64,000 nucleotides of DNA from Lysobacterales bacterium (GTDB taxonomy: Bacteria; Pseudomonadota; Gammaproteobacteria; Xanthomonadales; Xanthomonadaceae). Where the stretch lies: contig JAEKKX010000006.1 of the NCBI GenBank assembly GCA_019510125.1, positions 372,001 through 436,000 of the forward strand, in the 5' to 3' direction. Every line of letters begins with the position of its first letter. Position 1 is the stretch's first letter. Both the position numbers and the translations under genes were made by a program. Below are positions 41,450 through 49,131 of this stretch, piece after piece. The notes beneath the pieces were generated by a model that was given only the letters and a program-made list of their open reading frames with translations, was not told where the DNA came from and did not search any database.

Positions 41450-41878
41450 GGTTTTCGCTTCAATATTGTTTGAAATGAATGGGTTGCCGTCATTTCCCGA
41501 AGGCGGCGATGCGGCGTTCTGCCGCCCGCTGAACTTCCCGACGAGCGCGCTTGCCGGCCGGCGAAGGGAGGAGTAGGGTCGAACTCCGGAGGCCCGTCCG
41601 CCTCCGGTGGAGCCGCGGATCCCGGATGTTCCCGCAAGACGCCAACCAGGAGCAGGCCGCCGCAAGCCAGGCGGTCGCGGGCGCCCCCGAGCGGGGTGTC
41701 CGCAGCGTGGTTCCGCAGGTTTCCCCAGTCGCGCCCCGCGCCTTCGCAGGCCGGGGCGTTTTCGTGTCCGGTCGCCGCCTCCGCGACGGCCGCCTCCCCC
41801 TGTCCCGCGCAACCCGCGTCACCACCCCGGATCCGTCCGTCGTGGCCGGATCCGTCATTCCCTCGTGAGGAGGATTCC
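41450..41878. other. Intergenic stretch without a recognisable gene
   Basis: In 429 bases I see no supported gene. A weak terminator-like hairpin (CGCCCCG 41732-41738 / CGGGGCG 41752-41758, then TTTT) is present. An A/T-richer patch near 41450-41480 (CAATATTGTTTGAAATG) contains the palindrome CAATATTG. Open frames on both strands are Arg/Pro-rich and appear to be a by-product of the base composition. Confidence 0.45.
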
Positions 41879-42097
41879 ATGTTCGAAGGGCAACCCCAGA
41901 CCGAAGTCGAAGCGCTGATGAAGGCCAACACCGAGTTCCGCCAGCTCTACCAGCGCCACAAGGAACTGGACAAGCAGGTCCTCGACGCCGAACTCGGCGT
42001 GCTGCCGATCGACGACACCCGGCTGGCCCAGATGAAGCGCGAAAAGCTCGCGGCGAAGGATCGCCTCACCCGGATGTACGACGAACTGCACCACTGA
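41879..42097 (+). CDS. DUF465 (YdcH-like) small protein
   Basis: A 72-residue helical protein. The family pattern is clear: FRQLYQRHKELDKQV, then LDAELGVLPIDDTRLAQMKR and EKLAAKDRLTRMYDEL. DUF465 proteins are short helical hairpins of unknown role. GAGGAGGA lies 6-8 nt before the ATG at 41879. Confidence 0.9.
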   Translation: MFEGQPQTEVEALMKANTEFRQLYQRHKELDKQVLDAELGVLPIDDTRLAQMKREKLAAKDRLTRMYDELHH

Positions 42098-42235
42098 CGA
42101 CGCCTCGGGCGCCCGGCGCCGCCGGGGCGGCCCGGCGGACGACGGCAGGGCAGGGCGCACGCCCGTCGCCCGTCGTCGTCCGCGGCGGTCCGGGGGACCG
42201 CCCTGCCGCCGCGCCGCCCGCCGCGACGGCGATGC

Positions 42236-42241
42236 GATAAT
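42236..42241 (+). promoter_or_regulatory. -10 box of the cystathionine beta-synthase gene
   Basis: GATAAT at 42236-42241 would give a start near 42248, only about 26 nt before the ATG at 42274. The -35 region is GC-rich with no clear match. Confidence 0.4.
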
Positions 42242-42273
42242 CCGGCCTTTCCTCCAGCGAGTCCGGTGCCGGC

Positions 42274-43749
42274 ATGTCGAAGCCCCCGTCGAATCCCTCC
42301 CCGTCGAATCCCTCCCCGTCGAATCCCTCCCCGTCGAATCCCTCCCCGTCGAATCCCTCCCCGTCGAATCCCCCCGCGGTCCGTGATTCCGTCCTCGAAC
42401 TGATCGCCGACACCCCGATCGTCCGCGCCCACCGCCTCGATGCGGGCGTGTGCAACCTGTTCCTCAAGCTCGAAAGCCAGAACCCCGGCGGCTCCATCAA
42501 GGACCGCATCGGCCTGCGCATGATCGAGGCCGCCGAGCAGCGCGGCGACATCAAGCCCGGCGACACGCTGGTCGAGGGCACCGCCGGCAACACCGGCATC
42601 GGCCTGGCGCTGGTCGCGCAGCAGAAGGGCTACAAACTGATCCTGGTGGTCCCGGACAAGATGAGCCGGGAGAAGATCTTCAACCTCAAGGCGATGGGCG
42701 CGGAGGTGGTGCTCACGCGCTCGGACGTGGCCAAGGGCCATCCCGACTACTACCAGGACATGGCCGAGCGGATCGCCCGCGAAACCCCCGGCGCCTACTT
42801 CATCAACCAGTTCGGCAACCCCGACAATCCGGCCGCGCACGAGCACGGCACCGGCCCGGAGATCCTGGCGCAGATGGCCGCCGTCGGCGGACTGGACGCG
42901 ATCGTCTTCGGCTGCGGCAGCTCGGGCACGATGACCGGCCTGTCGCGCTGCTTCGCGCAGCATTCGCCGCACACCGAACTGGTGCTGGCCGACCCGGTCG
43001 GATCGATCCTCGCCGAATACATCAACGAGGGCACGCTCAACGAGAAGTCCGGCAGTTGGATGGTGGAAGGCATCGGCGAGGACTTCCTGCCGTCGATCTC
43101 CGACTTCAGCCGGGTGAAGCGGGCCTACGCGATCACCGACAGGGAAAGCTTCCTGGCCGCGCGCGAACTGCTGCGCTGCGAGGGCGTGCTCGGCGGTTCG
43201 TCCACCGGCACGCTGCTGGCCGCGGCGCTGAAATACTGCCGCGAGCAGACCGTGCCGAAGAACGTGCTGGTGTTCGTCTGCGACACCGGCAACAAGTACC
43301 TGTCGAAGCAGTACAACGATTACTGGATGCTCGACAACGGCTTCCTCGCCCGCGAAAGCCACGGCGACCTGCGCGACCTGATCCTGCGCCCGTACAGCCA
43401 GCGCGACACGGTGGTGGTCGGGCCGAAGGACCTGCTGGTCACCGCGTACCAGCGCATGAAGCTCTACGAGATCTCGCAGATGCCGGTGATGGAGGGCGAC
43501 CGGATCGTCGGCATCCTCGACGAGAGCGACGTGCTGCTGCACGTCTACGGCGACGAGGCCCGGTTCCGCGACCCGGTCTCGACCGCGATGGTCAGCAAGC
43601 TGGACATCCTCGACGTGCGGGCGCCGGTGGAGGCCCTGCTGCCGGTGTTCGACCGCGGCCACGTCGCCATCGTCATGGACGGCGACCGCTTCCTGGGACT
43701 GATCACCCGGATCGACTTGCTGAACTGGCTGCGCCGTCGCGTTCAGTAA
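42274..43749 (+). CDS. cbs: Cystathionine beta-synthase with C-terminal CBS domains
   Basis: A 491-residue PLP enzyme that condenses serine with homocysteine to cystathionine. The first ~33 residues are a low-complexity Ser-Asn-Pro-Ser-Pro repeat. The catalytic domain follows, with the PLP Lys in NPGGSIKDRIG, the phosphate loop GTAGNTGIGLAL, and GCGSSGTMTGLSR. Two CBS domains occupy about 375-491 (VVGPKDLLVTAYQRMKLYEI and MVSKLDILDVRAPVEALLPV) and may bind a regulatory nucleotide or AdoMet. No heme-binding N-terminus of the animal type is present. With the following gene it completes reverse transsulfuration from homocysteine to cysteine. Confidence 0.94.
   Translation: MSKPPSNPSPSNPSPSNPSPSNPSPSNPSPSNPPAVRDSVLELIADTPIVRAHRLDAGVCNLFLKLESQNPGGSIKDRIGLRMIEAAEQRGDIKPGDTLVEGTAGNTGIGLALVAQQKGYKLILVVPDKMSREKIFNLKAMGAEVVLTRSDVAKGHPDYYQDMAERIARETPGAYFINQFGNPDNPAAHEHGTGPEILAQMAAVGGLDAIVFGCGSSGTMTGLSRCFAQHSPHTELVLADPVGSILAEYINEGTLNEKSGSWMVEGIGEDFLPSISDFSRVKRAYAITDRESFLAARELLRCEGVLGGSSTGTLLAAALKYCREQTVPKNVLVFVCDTGNKYLSKQYNDYWMLDNGFLARESHGDLRDLILRPYSQRDTVVVGPKDLLVTAYQRMKLYEISQMPVMEGDRIVGILDESDVLLHVYGDEARFRDPVSTAMVSKLDILDVRAPVEALLPVFDRGHVAIVMDGDRFLGLITRIDLLNWLRRRVQ
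42286..42375. repeat. Coding 15-bp tandem repeat (six copies) in the cystathionine beta-synthase gene
   Basis: The unit CCGTCGAATCCCTCC is repeated five times exactly (42286-42360), then once with a single mismatch (42361-42375). It encodes Pro-Ser-Asn-Pro-Ser repeats just after the start codon. Copy-number change would keep the frame. Confidence 0.95.
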
Positions 43750-43817
43750 TCCCCGGTCCGCGCTGGGGCCGCCTTCGGGGGACGGTGTAAAATCGCCGGT
43801 CCCTCAAGGAGAGCCCC

Positions 43818-45005
43818 ATGACCGAGCATGCCGCCGAGCCGACCCCTGGCGTCCCCGCAGACTGGGGTCCCGGCACCCGGGCGATCCATGCGGGGCAGGC
43901 GCCGGATCCTTCGACCGGCGCGGTGATGACGCCGATCTACGCGACCTCGACCTACGCCCAGTCCAGCCCGGGCGTCCATCAGGGCTTCGAGTACTCGCGC
44001 ACCCACAACCCCACGCGCTTCGCCTACGAGCGCTGCGTCGCGGGGCTGGAAGGCGGCAGCCGCGGGTTCGCCTTCGCCTCGGGGCTGGCGGCGACCTCGA
44101 CCATCCTCGAGCTGCTCGACACCGGCAGCCACGTGGTCTGCATGGACGACGTCTACGGCGGCACCTTCCGCCTGTTCGAGCGCGTGCGCCGGCGCAGCGC
44201 GGGGCTGGACTTCAGCTTCGTCGACCTGACCGACCCGGCCGTGTTCGAGGCCGCGATCCGGCCGGAGACGCGCATGGTCTGGGTGGAAACCCCGACCAAC
44301 CCGATGCTCAAGATCGTCGATCTGCAGGCGGTGAGCGCGATCGCGAAGCGGCACGGCCTGCTGATGGTGGCCGACAACACCTTCGCCTCGCCGATCCTGC
44401 AGCGCCCGCTGGAACACGGCGCCGACATCGTGATGCACTCGGCGACCAAATACCTCAACGGCCACTCCGACATGGTCGGCGGCATGGCGGTCGTCGGCGA
44501 CAACGCCGAGCTCGCCGAACGCATGGCCTTCCTGCAGAACTCGGTCGGCGCGGTGCAGGGGCCGTTCGACAGCTTCCTCGCCCTGCGCGGCCTGAAGACG
44601 CTGCACCTGCGGATGAAGGCGCACTGCGAGAACGCGCAGGCGCTGGCCGAATGGCTGCAGACGCACGCGGGCGTCGAACAGGTGATCTACCCCGGGCTGG
44701 CCGCGCATCCGCACCACGCGCTGGCCGCGCGGCAGATGGACGGCTTCGGCGGCATCGTCTCGGTCCGGATCAAGGGGGGCTACGCCGGTGCGCAGCGCTT
44801 CTGCGAACGCACGGAGCTGTTCACGCTGGCCGAATCGCTGGGCGGCGTCGAAAGCCTCGTGAATCATCCGGCGGTGATGACCCACGCCTCGGTGCCGGTC
44901 GAGCGCCGCGCCGCGCTGGGCATCCACGATGATCTGGTCCGCCTGAGCGTCGGCGTCGAGACCCTGGACGACCTGCGCCACGACCTCGCACACGCGCTGG
45001 CATGA
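43818..45005 (+). CDS. Cystathionine gamma-lyase/synthase family PLP enzyme
   Basis: A 395-residue Cys/Met-metabolism PLP enzyme. YSRTHNPTRFAYERCVAGLE, the phosphate site FASGLAATS, and the Schiff-base Lys in HSATKYLNGHSDMVGG are typical. NPTNP-like WVETPTNPMLKIVD and the C-terminal ESLGGVESLVNHPAVMTH are also present. Next to cystathionine beta-synthase it most likely acts as gamma-lyase, releasing cysteine; a gamma-synthase role cannot be excluded from sequence. AAGGAGA precedes the ATG, and TAAAAT at 43788-43793 is a probable -10 box. Its stop overlaps the start of wzm (ATGA), so part of the glycan cluster may be read from this promoter. Confidence 0.92.
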   Translation: MTEHAAEPTPGVPADWGPGTRAIHAGQAPDPSTGAVMTPIYATSTYAQSSPGVHQGFEYSRTHNPTRFAYERCVAGLEGGSRGFAFASGLAATSTILELLDTGSHVVCMDDVYGGTFRLFERVRRRSAGLDFSFVDLTDPAVFEAAIRPETRMVWVETPTNPMLKIVDLQAVSAIAKRHGLLMVADNTFASPILQRPLEHGADIVMHSATKYLNGHSDMVGGMAVVGDNAELAERMAFLQNSVGAVQGPFDSFLALRGLKTLHLRMKAHCENAQALAEWLQTHAGVEQVIYPGLAAHPHHALAARQMDGFGGIVSVRIKGGYAGAQRFCERTELFTLAESLGGVESLVNHPAVMTHASVPVERRAALGIHDDLVRLSVGVETLDDLRHDLAHALA

Positions 45006-45856
45006 CCGCTACAGGGCCTCTTCCCGTGGCATACCCGCGTCCGCCGCGTGGTCCGGCCAGTTTGTTCGAGAGCCTGTGGCAGCATCGCAGGCTGATCGTG
45101 CAGCTCGTGCGTCGCGACGTCCTCGGCCGCTATCGTGGTTCGATGGTCGGCTTGGCTTGGTCGTTTCTCTACCCGCTGCTGATGCTGCTGGTCTACACCT
45201 TCGTGTTCAGCGTGGTGTTCGAATCGCGATGGCCCGGCGCGCTTGCCGGCGAATCGAAAGCGCGATTCGCCCTGCTGCTGTTCGTCGGTGTGCTGTGCCA
45301 TGGATTCCTGTCCGAGGTGCTGTTGAAGGCGCCGACGACCGTCGTGGGCAATGCCAACTACGTCAAGCGCGTGGTGTTCCCGCTCGAGACGTTGGGATTC
45401 ACGCTGGTGGGCTCGGCCGCCTTCCATATGCTGGTCGGCCTGATGATCCTGCTGGCCGTGAAGTTGGCGACGGAAGGCTCGGTCCCGCTGTCCGTCCTCT
45501 GGTTGCCGTTGGTGCTGGCGCCGCTTGCCTGTGTCGGCCTGGGCATCGCCTGGCTGTTCGCCGCGCTCGGCGTATTCGTCCGCGACATCGGCCAGATCGC
45601 AGGTGTGCTCGCGACGCTCCTGATGTTCCTCGCGCCGGTGTTCTATCCGGTGGCGGCGCTTCCTGTGAAGCTGCAGGCGTGGATGTCCGTCAATCCCATC
45701 ACCGTGCCGATCGAACAGGCGCGGCGCGTGCTGTTCGCCGGTCAGGCCCCGGAGCCCGGGCCGATGATGTTGTACTGGGGCGTCGCGCTGATGCTGATGC
45801 TTGCGGGCTATACCGTGTTCCAGTCGCTGCGCAGGGGGTTCGCGGATGTCCTCTGA
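45002..45856 (+). CDS. wzm: ABC-2 polysaccharide export permease
   Basis: A 284-residue integral membrane protein with about six helices. SLWQHRRLIVQLVRRDVLGR and YRGSMVGLAWSFLYPLLMLL at the N-terminus are the Wzm/TagG signature. It forms the channel through which a lipid-linked glycan is moved across the inner membrane. The ATG at 45002 overlaps the stop of the gamma-lyase gene, and the wzt start lies 11 bases inside this gene. The pair is the export heart of the cluster. Confidence 0.95.
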   Translation: MTATGPLPVAYPRPPRGPASLFESLWQHRRLIVQLVRRDVLGRYRGSMVGLAWSFLYPLLMLLVYTFVFSVVFESRWPGALAGESKARFALLLFVGVLCHGFLSEVLLKAPTTVVGNANYVKRVVFPLETLGFTLVGSAAFHMLVGLMILLAVKLATEGSVPLSVLWLPLVLAPLACVGLGIAWLFAALGVFVRDIGQIAGVLATLLMFLAPVFYPVAALPVKLQAWMSVNPITVPIEQARRVLFAGQAPEPGPMMLYWGVALMLMLAGYTVFQSLRRGFADVL

Positions 45857-47225
45857 GACGGCGCACACCGACGATGCGATCGTCGTCGCGGGAGTGTCCA
45901 AGTGCTATCCGCTCTACGCACGGCCTGAAGATCGACTCAAGCAGGCGCTGCTGCCGCGGCTCGCGCGCCTCGCCGGGCGGACGCCCCGCGCCTACTTCAA
46001 GGAGTGCTGGGCGGTGCGCGATGCGTCGCTGTCCGTGGCGCGCGGGGAGACGGTCGGTATCGTCGGTCGCAACGGATCGGGGAAATCCACGCTGCTGCAG
46101 ATGATCTGCGGTACGTTGGCGCCCACCGCGGGCGAAATCCGCGTGTCCGGTCGCGTGGCCGCGCTGCTCGAACTCGGCAGCGGATTCAATCCGGAATTCA
46201 GCGGACGCGAGAACGTGTATCTCAATGGCGCGATTCTCGGCATGTCGCGCGAGGAGGTGGATGCCAAGTTCGAGCGCATCGTCGCATTCGCCGAATTGCC
46301 GGATGTGATCGACCAGCCGGTGAAAACCTATTCCAGCGGCATGTACGTGCGACTCGCGTTCGCGGTGATCGCGCATGCCGACGCCGACGTGCTGGTCGTG
46401 GACGAGGCGCTGTCGGTCGGCGACGTCTTCTTCGCCCAGAAGTGCATGCGCTTCCTGCGTGAATTCAAGCGTACCGGCACGGTGCTGTTCGTCAGCCACG
46501 ATGCGGGTGCCGTGACGCAACTGTGCGACCGGGCGGTATGGCTGGAGGGCGGCTCCGTGGTACTGGACGGCCCCTCCAAGCAGGTCTGCGAGGCCTACCA
46601 CGCCAGTACCTACGGCGTGGCCCCGGTAGGGCGCGCCGACAGGACCGCGAGTCGTGCGTCTTCCGCGCCTGCGCCGTCGTCAGGCGTATCAGATGGCGAA
46701 GGCCCGGTCGGATATGCGGCAGCGGAGATCAGTCGCATGCGTGTGTTCGCCTTCGACCCCGATGCGGCGGGGTTCGGCGATGGTCGCGCGGACATCGTCA
46801 CTGTACGCCTGGAGAGCGAAGACGGTCTCGCGCTGGTGAACGTGGCGGGGGGCGACCGTGTCCACCTCGTGGTCGAGGCCGTCGCGCACGCCGATATCGC
46901 CAGTGCGGTGATCGGCTTCATCCTAAAGGACCGCCTCGGGCAAATGCTGATGACCTGCAATACCTGGCGCGACGACGACGTGCGCGTCCCCGTCGCTGCA
47001 GGCGCTCGCCTGCGCGCCGAGTTCGTGTTCGACATGCCCCATTTGCGCCGCGGTCGTTACACTCTCGACATCGCCGTGGCCGACGGTACGCCGCTGCAGC
47101 ACGTGCAGATGTCTTGGCGCTACGATGCCTGTGTCATCGAATGCGTCGAGACTACGGTGCTTGCCGGCATCTTCGGCCTGCCGTCCAGAACGACCTTCCT
47201 GCACACCCTGCCGGCCCACGGCTGA
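45846..47225 (+). CDS. wzt: ABC polysaccharide export ATPase with C-terminal glycan-recognition-type extension
   Basis: A 459-residue protein. The ATPase half (about 1-265) has Walker A GRNGSGKST near residue 74, signature YSSGMYVRLAFAV, Walker B ADVLVVDEALSVGD, and the H-loop VLFVSHDAGAV. A linker (about 268-305) leads to a beta-sandwich of about 150 residues (EISRMRVFAFDPDAAGFGDG and FILKDRLGQMLMTCNTWRDD). It resembles the carbohydrate-binding domain of Wzt in O8/O9a-type systems, which reads the capped end of the finished glycan. The presence of this domain and several methyltransferases suggests methyl-capped chain termination. Confidence 0.94.
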   Translation: MSSETAHTDDAIVVAGVSKCYPLYARPEDRLKQALLPRLARLAGRTPRAYFKECWAVRDASLSVARGETVGIVGRNGSGKSTLLQMICGTLAPTAGEIRVSGRVAALLELGSGFNPEFSGRENVYLNGAILGMSREEVDAKFERIVAFAELPDVIDQPVKTYSSGMYVRLAFAVIAHADADVLVVDEALSVGDVFFAQKCMRFLREFKRTGTVLFVSHDAGAVTQLCDRAVWLEGGSVVLDGPSKQVCEAYHASTYGVAPVGRADRTASRASSAPAPSSGVSDGEGPVGYAAAEISRMRVFAFDPDAAGFGDGRADIVTVRLESEDGLALVNVAGGDRVHLVVEAVAHADIASAVIGFILKDRLGQMLMTCNTWRDDDVRVPVAAGARLRAEFVFDMPHLRRGRYTLDIAVADGTPLQHVQMSWRYDACVIECVETTVLAGIFGLPSRTTFLHTLPAHG

Positions 47226-47246
47226 GCGACGGTCCGGAGTCCCGAC

Positions 47247-47831
47247 TTGCACACCAGTTCGTACCAGCACATGCAGCGTCTCGTGGAGACCCGTCTCGAC
47301 CGTGGTCGGGCGCTGCACGCGATCGACATCGGCTCGTACGACGTCAACGGTTCGTATCGCACGCTGTTCGATGTCCCCGGATGGCGCTACACGGGCGTCG
47401 ATCTGCAGGCCGGGCCGGGCGTCGATGTCGTGCTGTCCTCGCCGTACCGCCTGCCGTTCGCCAGCGCCAGCGTTGATGTGGTGCTGTCCGGCCAGGCCTT
47501 CGAGCATATCGAATTCTTCTGGCTCAGTTGGATCGAGATGCTGCGGGTACTGAAGCCCGGCGGCTTGCTGTTCCTGATCGCGCCTTCCCGTGGCCCCGAG
47601 CACCGCTACCCGCAGGATTGCTGGCGGTTCTATCCCGATGGCTACCGTGCTCTGGCGAAGTACGGCCGCTGCGAACTGATCGACGTCAATACCGACTGGG
47701 ATGCGCATCCCGATCCTTGGAGTGCGGCATGGGGAGACACGGTCGGCGTGTTCCGTGCGCTGCCGCGCGGGTGGATCGAGCGGGCGCGCTGGGCGCTGGC
47801 GCGCCGACTCATGCCGGTCTGTGAGGACTGA
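47247..47831 (+). CDS. Class I SAM-dependent methyltransferase
   Basis: A 194-residue protein. The AdoMet site [17 protein letters not shown] is followed by [17 protein letters not shown], with an acidic residue for ribose. [20 protein letters not shown] and [16 protein letters not shown] complete a Methyltransf_11 core. The start appears to be TTG at 47247, preceded by CGGAG; ATG at 47271 is an alternative and would remove eight residues. In this cluster it probably methylates a sugar of the exported glycan. One base separates its stop from the next start. Confidence 0.85.
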   Translation: MHTSSYQHMQRLVETRLDRGRALHAIDIGSYDVNGSYRTLFDVPGWRYTGVDLQAGPGVDVVLSSPYRLPFASASVDVVLSGQAFEHIEFFWLSWIEMLRVLKPGGLLFLIAPSRGPEHRYPQDCWRFYPDGYRALAKYGRCELIDVNTDWDAHPDPWSAAWGDTVGVFRALPRGWIERARWALARRLMPVCED

Positions 47832-47832
47832 G

Positions 47833-49131
47833 ATGGCCGCCGAGACCTTCCAGATCGATGCCGGCATGGCCATGGTTCCCGATGCGCTGCCGCCCAGTGC
47901 GTGGACGGGGCACATTCCCTTCGCCTTCTGGTTGGTGTCCCAGTTGCAGCCGCGCACGCTCGTCGAATTAGGCACCCACCATGGCGCCTCGTTCCTCGCG
48001 TTCTGCCAGGCCGTTCGACGGGGCGGCCTTCCAACCCGCTGTTTCGCGGTCGACACCTGGGCGGGCGACGAGCACGCAGGGCAGTACGGCGACGAAGTGC
48101 TGGCCCAGCTTCAGGCTTACCACGGCCCCCGCTATGGCGCGTTTTCGACGCTGCTGCGCATGACCTTCGACGACGCGCTCGGGCAGTTCGAAGATGGCGC
48201 CATCGATCTGCTCCACATCGACGGTCTGCATACTTACGAAGCGGTCAAGCACGATTTCTTTTCGTGGCTGCCGAAGCTGTCTCGACGGGGCGTGGTGCTC
48301 TTTCACGACACGATGGTGCGGGAGCGCGGCTTTGGCGTGTGGACGCTGTGGGCGGAACTGGCCGCACGTTATCCGGCGTTCGAGTTCGGCCACAGCCACG
48401 GGCTCGGCGTCTTGCTGGTCGGCGCCGATGCGCCTGCGTCGCTGCGCGGACTCGCTTCGCTGTCGGGAAAGCCCGAGGGAGCGGCGGTTTCGGAGCTCTT
48501 CGCCGCGCTGGGTGCGCGTCTGCTAGGCGGGCTCGACGAAGCGTTGCGTGCGCAATTGCGCGACGTCGAGACGCGACTCGCGATCGCGAACGGTCCGTTG
48601 GATGCGGCGCTCGAGGCGCGCCTTCTGGAGTTGCGCGCCGGTGTTGAAGGCGAGTGGCGCCAGCAGGTCGCGGACGCACGCGATGCGGCTGCCGCCGAGT
48701 GGTCGCAACGCGTGATCGACGCGCGTGTCGAAGTGTCGCGGACGCTGGCGCATCATGTGCATGCGATGCGCGAGGAGGTGCGCTCGGAATGGGCCGCACA
48801 GATCTCGGCGCTGCACGAGGACCTTGAACGACAGCGGGCTGCCCTGTCCGAGGCGACTGCTGCGCAAGTCCACGTCGATGTCCTCCGGCAGGCGCTGGAA
48901 GAAACCCGCCTTTTGCTCGCCAGGGCGCAGGCCGAAGCGGCCGATGCGGCACGCGTCGGCGCTTCGATCCGCGCAGAGCTCCAGGATGCCCGCGCGGCAT
49001 GCGATGAGCGCGAAGCGCACTGTCGCGCGCTCGAGGCGCAGATCGCCTCGTTCGAAGCGTCGACGAGTTGGCGGGTCACCGCGCCGCTGCGTCGCGTGGC
49101 GGCGGCGATGCGTGGCCGGCGCGATGGGTGA
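47833..49131 (+). CDS. Class I methyltransferase fused to a coiled coil
   Basis: A 432-residue protein. Residues 30-200 form a Methyltransf_24-type domain: [55 protein letters not shown] and [10 protein letters not shown]. The remainder (about 230-405) is a long coiled coil rich in Arg, Glu and Ala. The final ~25 residues have [20 protein letters not shown], a tail motif often found at the ends of glycan-cluster proteins. The coiled coil may measure or scaffold chain length, as in WbdD. That comparison is by analogy only, since no kinase domain is present here. Its stop overlaps the next start by 8 bases. Confidence 0.82.
   Translation: MAAETFQIDAGMAMVPDALPPSAWTGHIPFAFWLVSQLQPRTLVELGTHHGASFLAFCQAVRRGGLPTRCFAVDTWAGDEHAGQYGDEVLAQLQAYHGPRYGAFSTLLRMTFDDALGQFEDGAIDLLHIDGLHTYEAVKHDFFSWLPKLSRRGVVLFHDTMVRERGFGVWTLWAELAARYPAFEFGHSHGLGVLLVGADAPASLRGLASLSGKPEGAAVSELFAALGARLLGGLDEALRAQLRDVETRLAIANGPLDAALEARLLELRAGVEGEWRQQVADARDAAAAEWSQRVIDARVEVSRTLAHHVHAMREEVRSEWAAQISALHEDLERQRAALSEATAAQVHVDVLRQALEETRLLLARAQAEAADAARVGASIRAELQDARAACDEREAHCRALEAQIASFEASTSWRVTAPLRRVAAAMRGRRDG

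Noticed and set aside
42286-42375. Regular repeats considered as a CRISPR array
   Set aside because: Units are contiguous, 15 bp, without spacers, and lie in frame within a gene; no cas genes are present.
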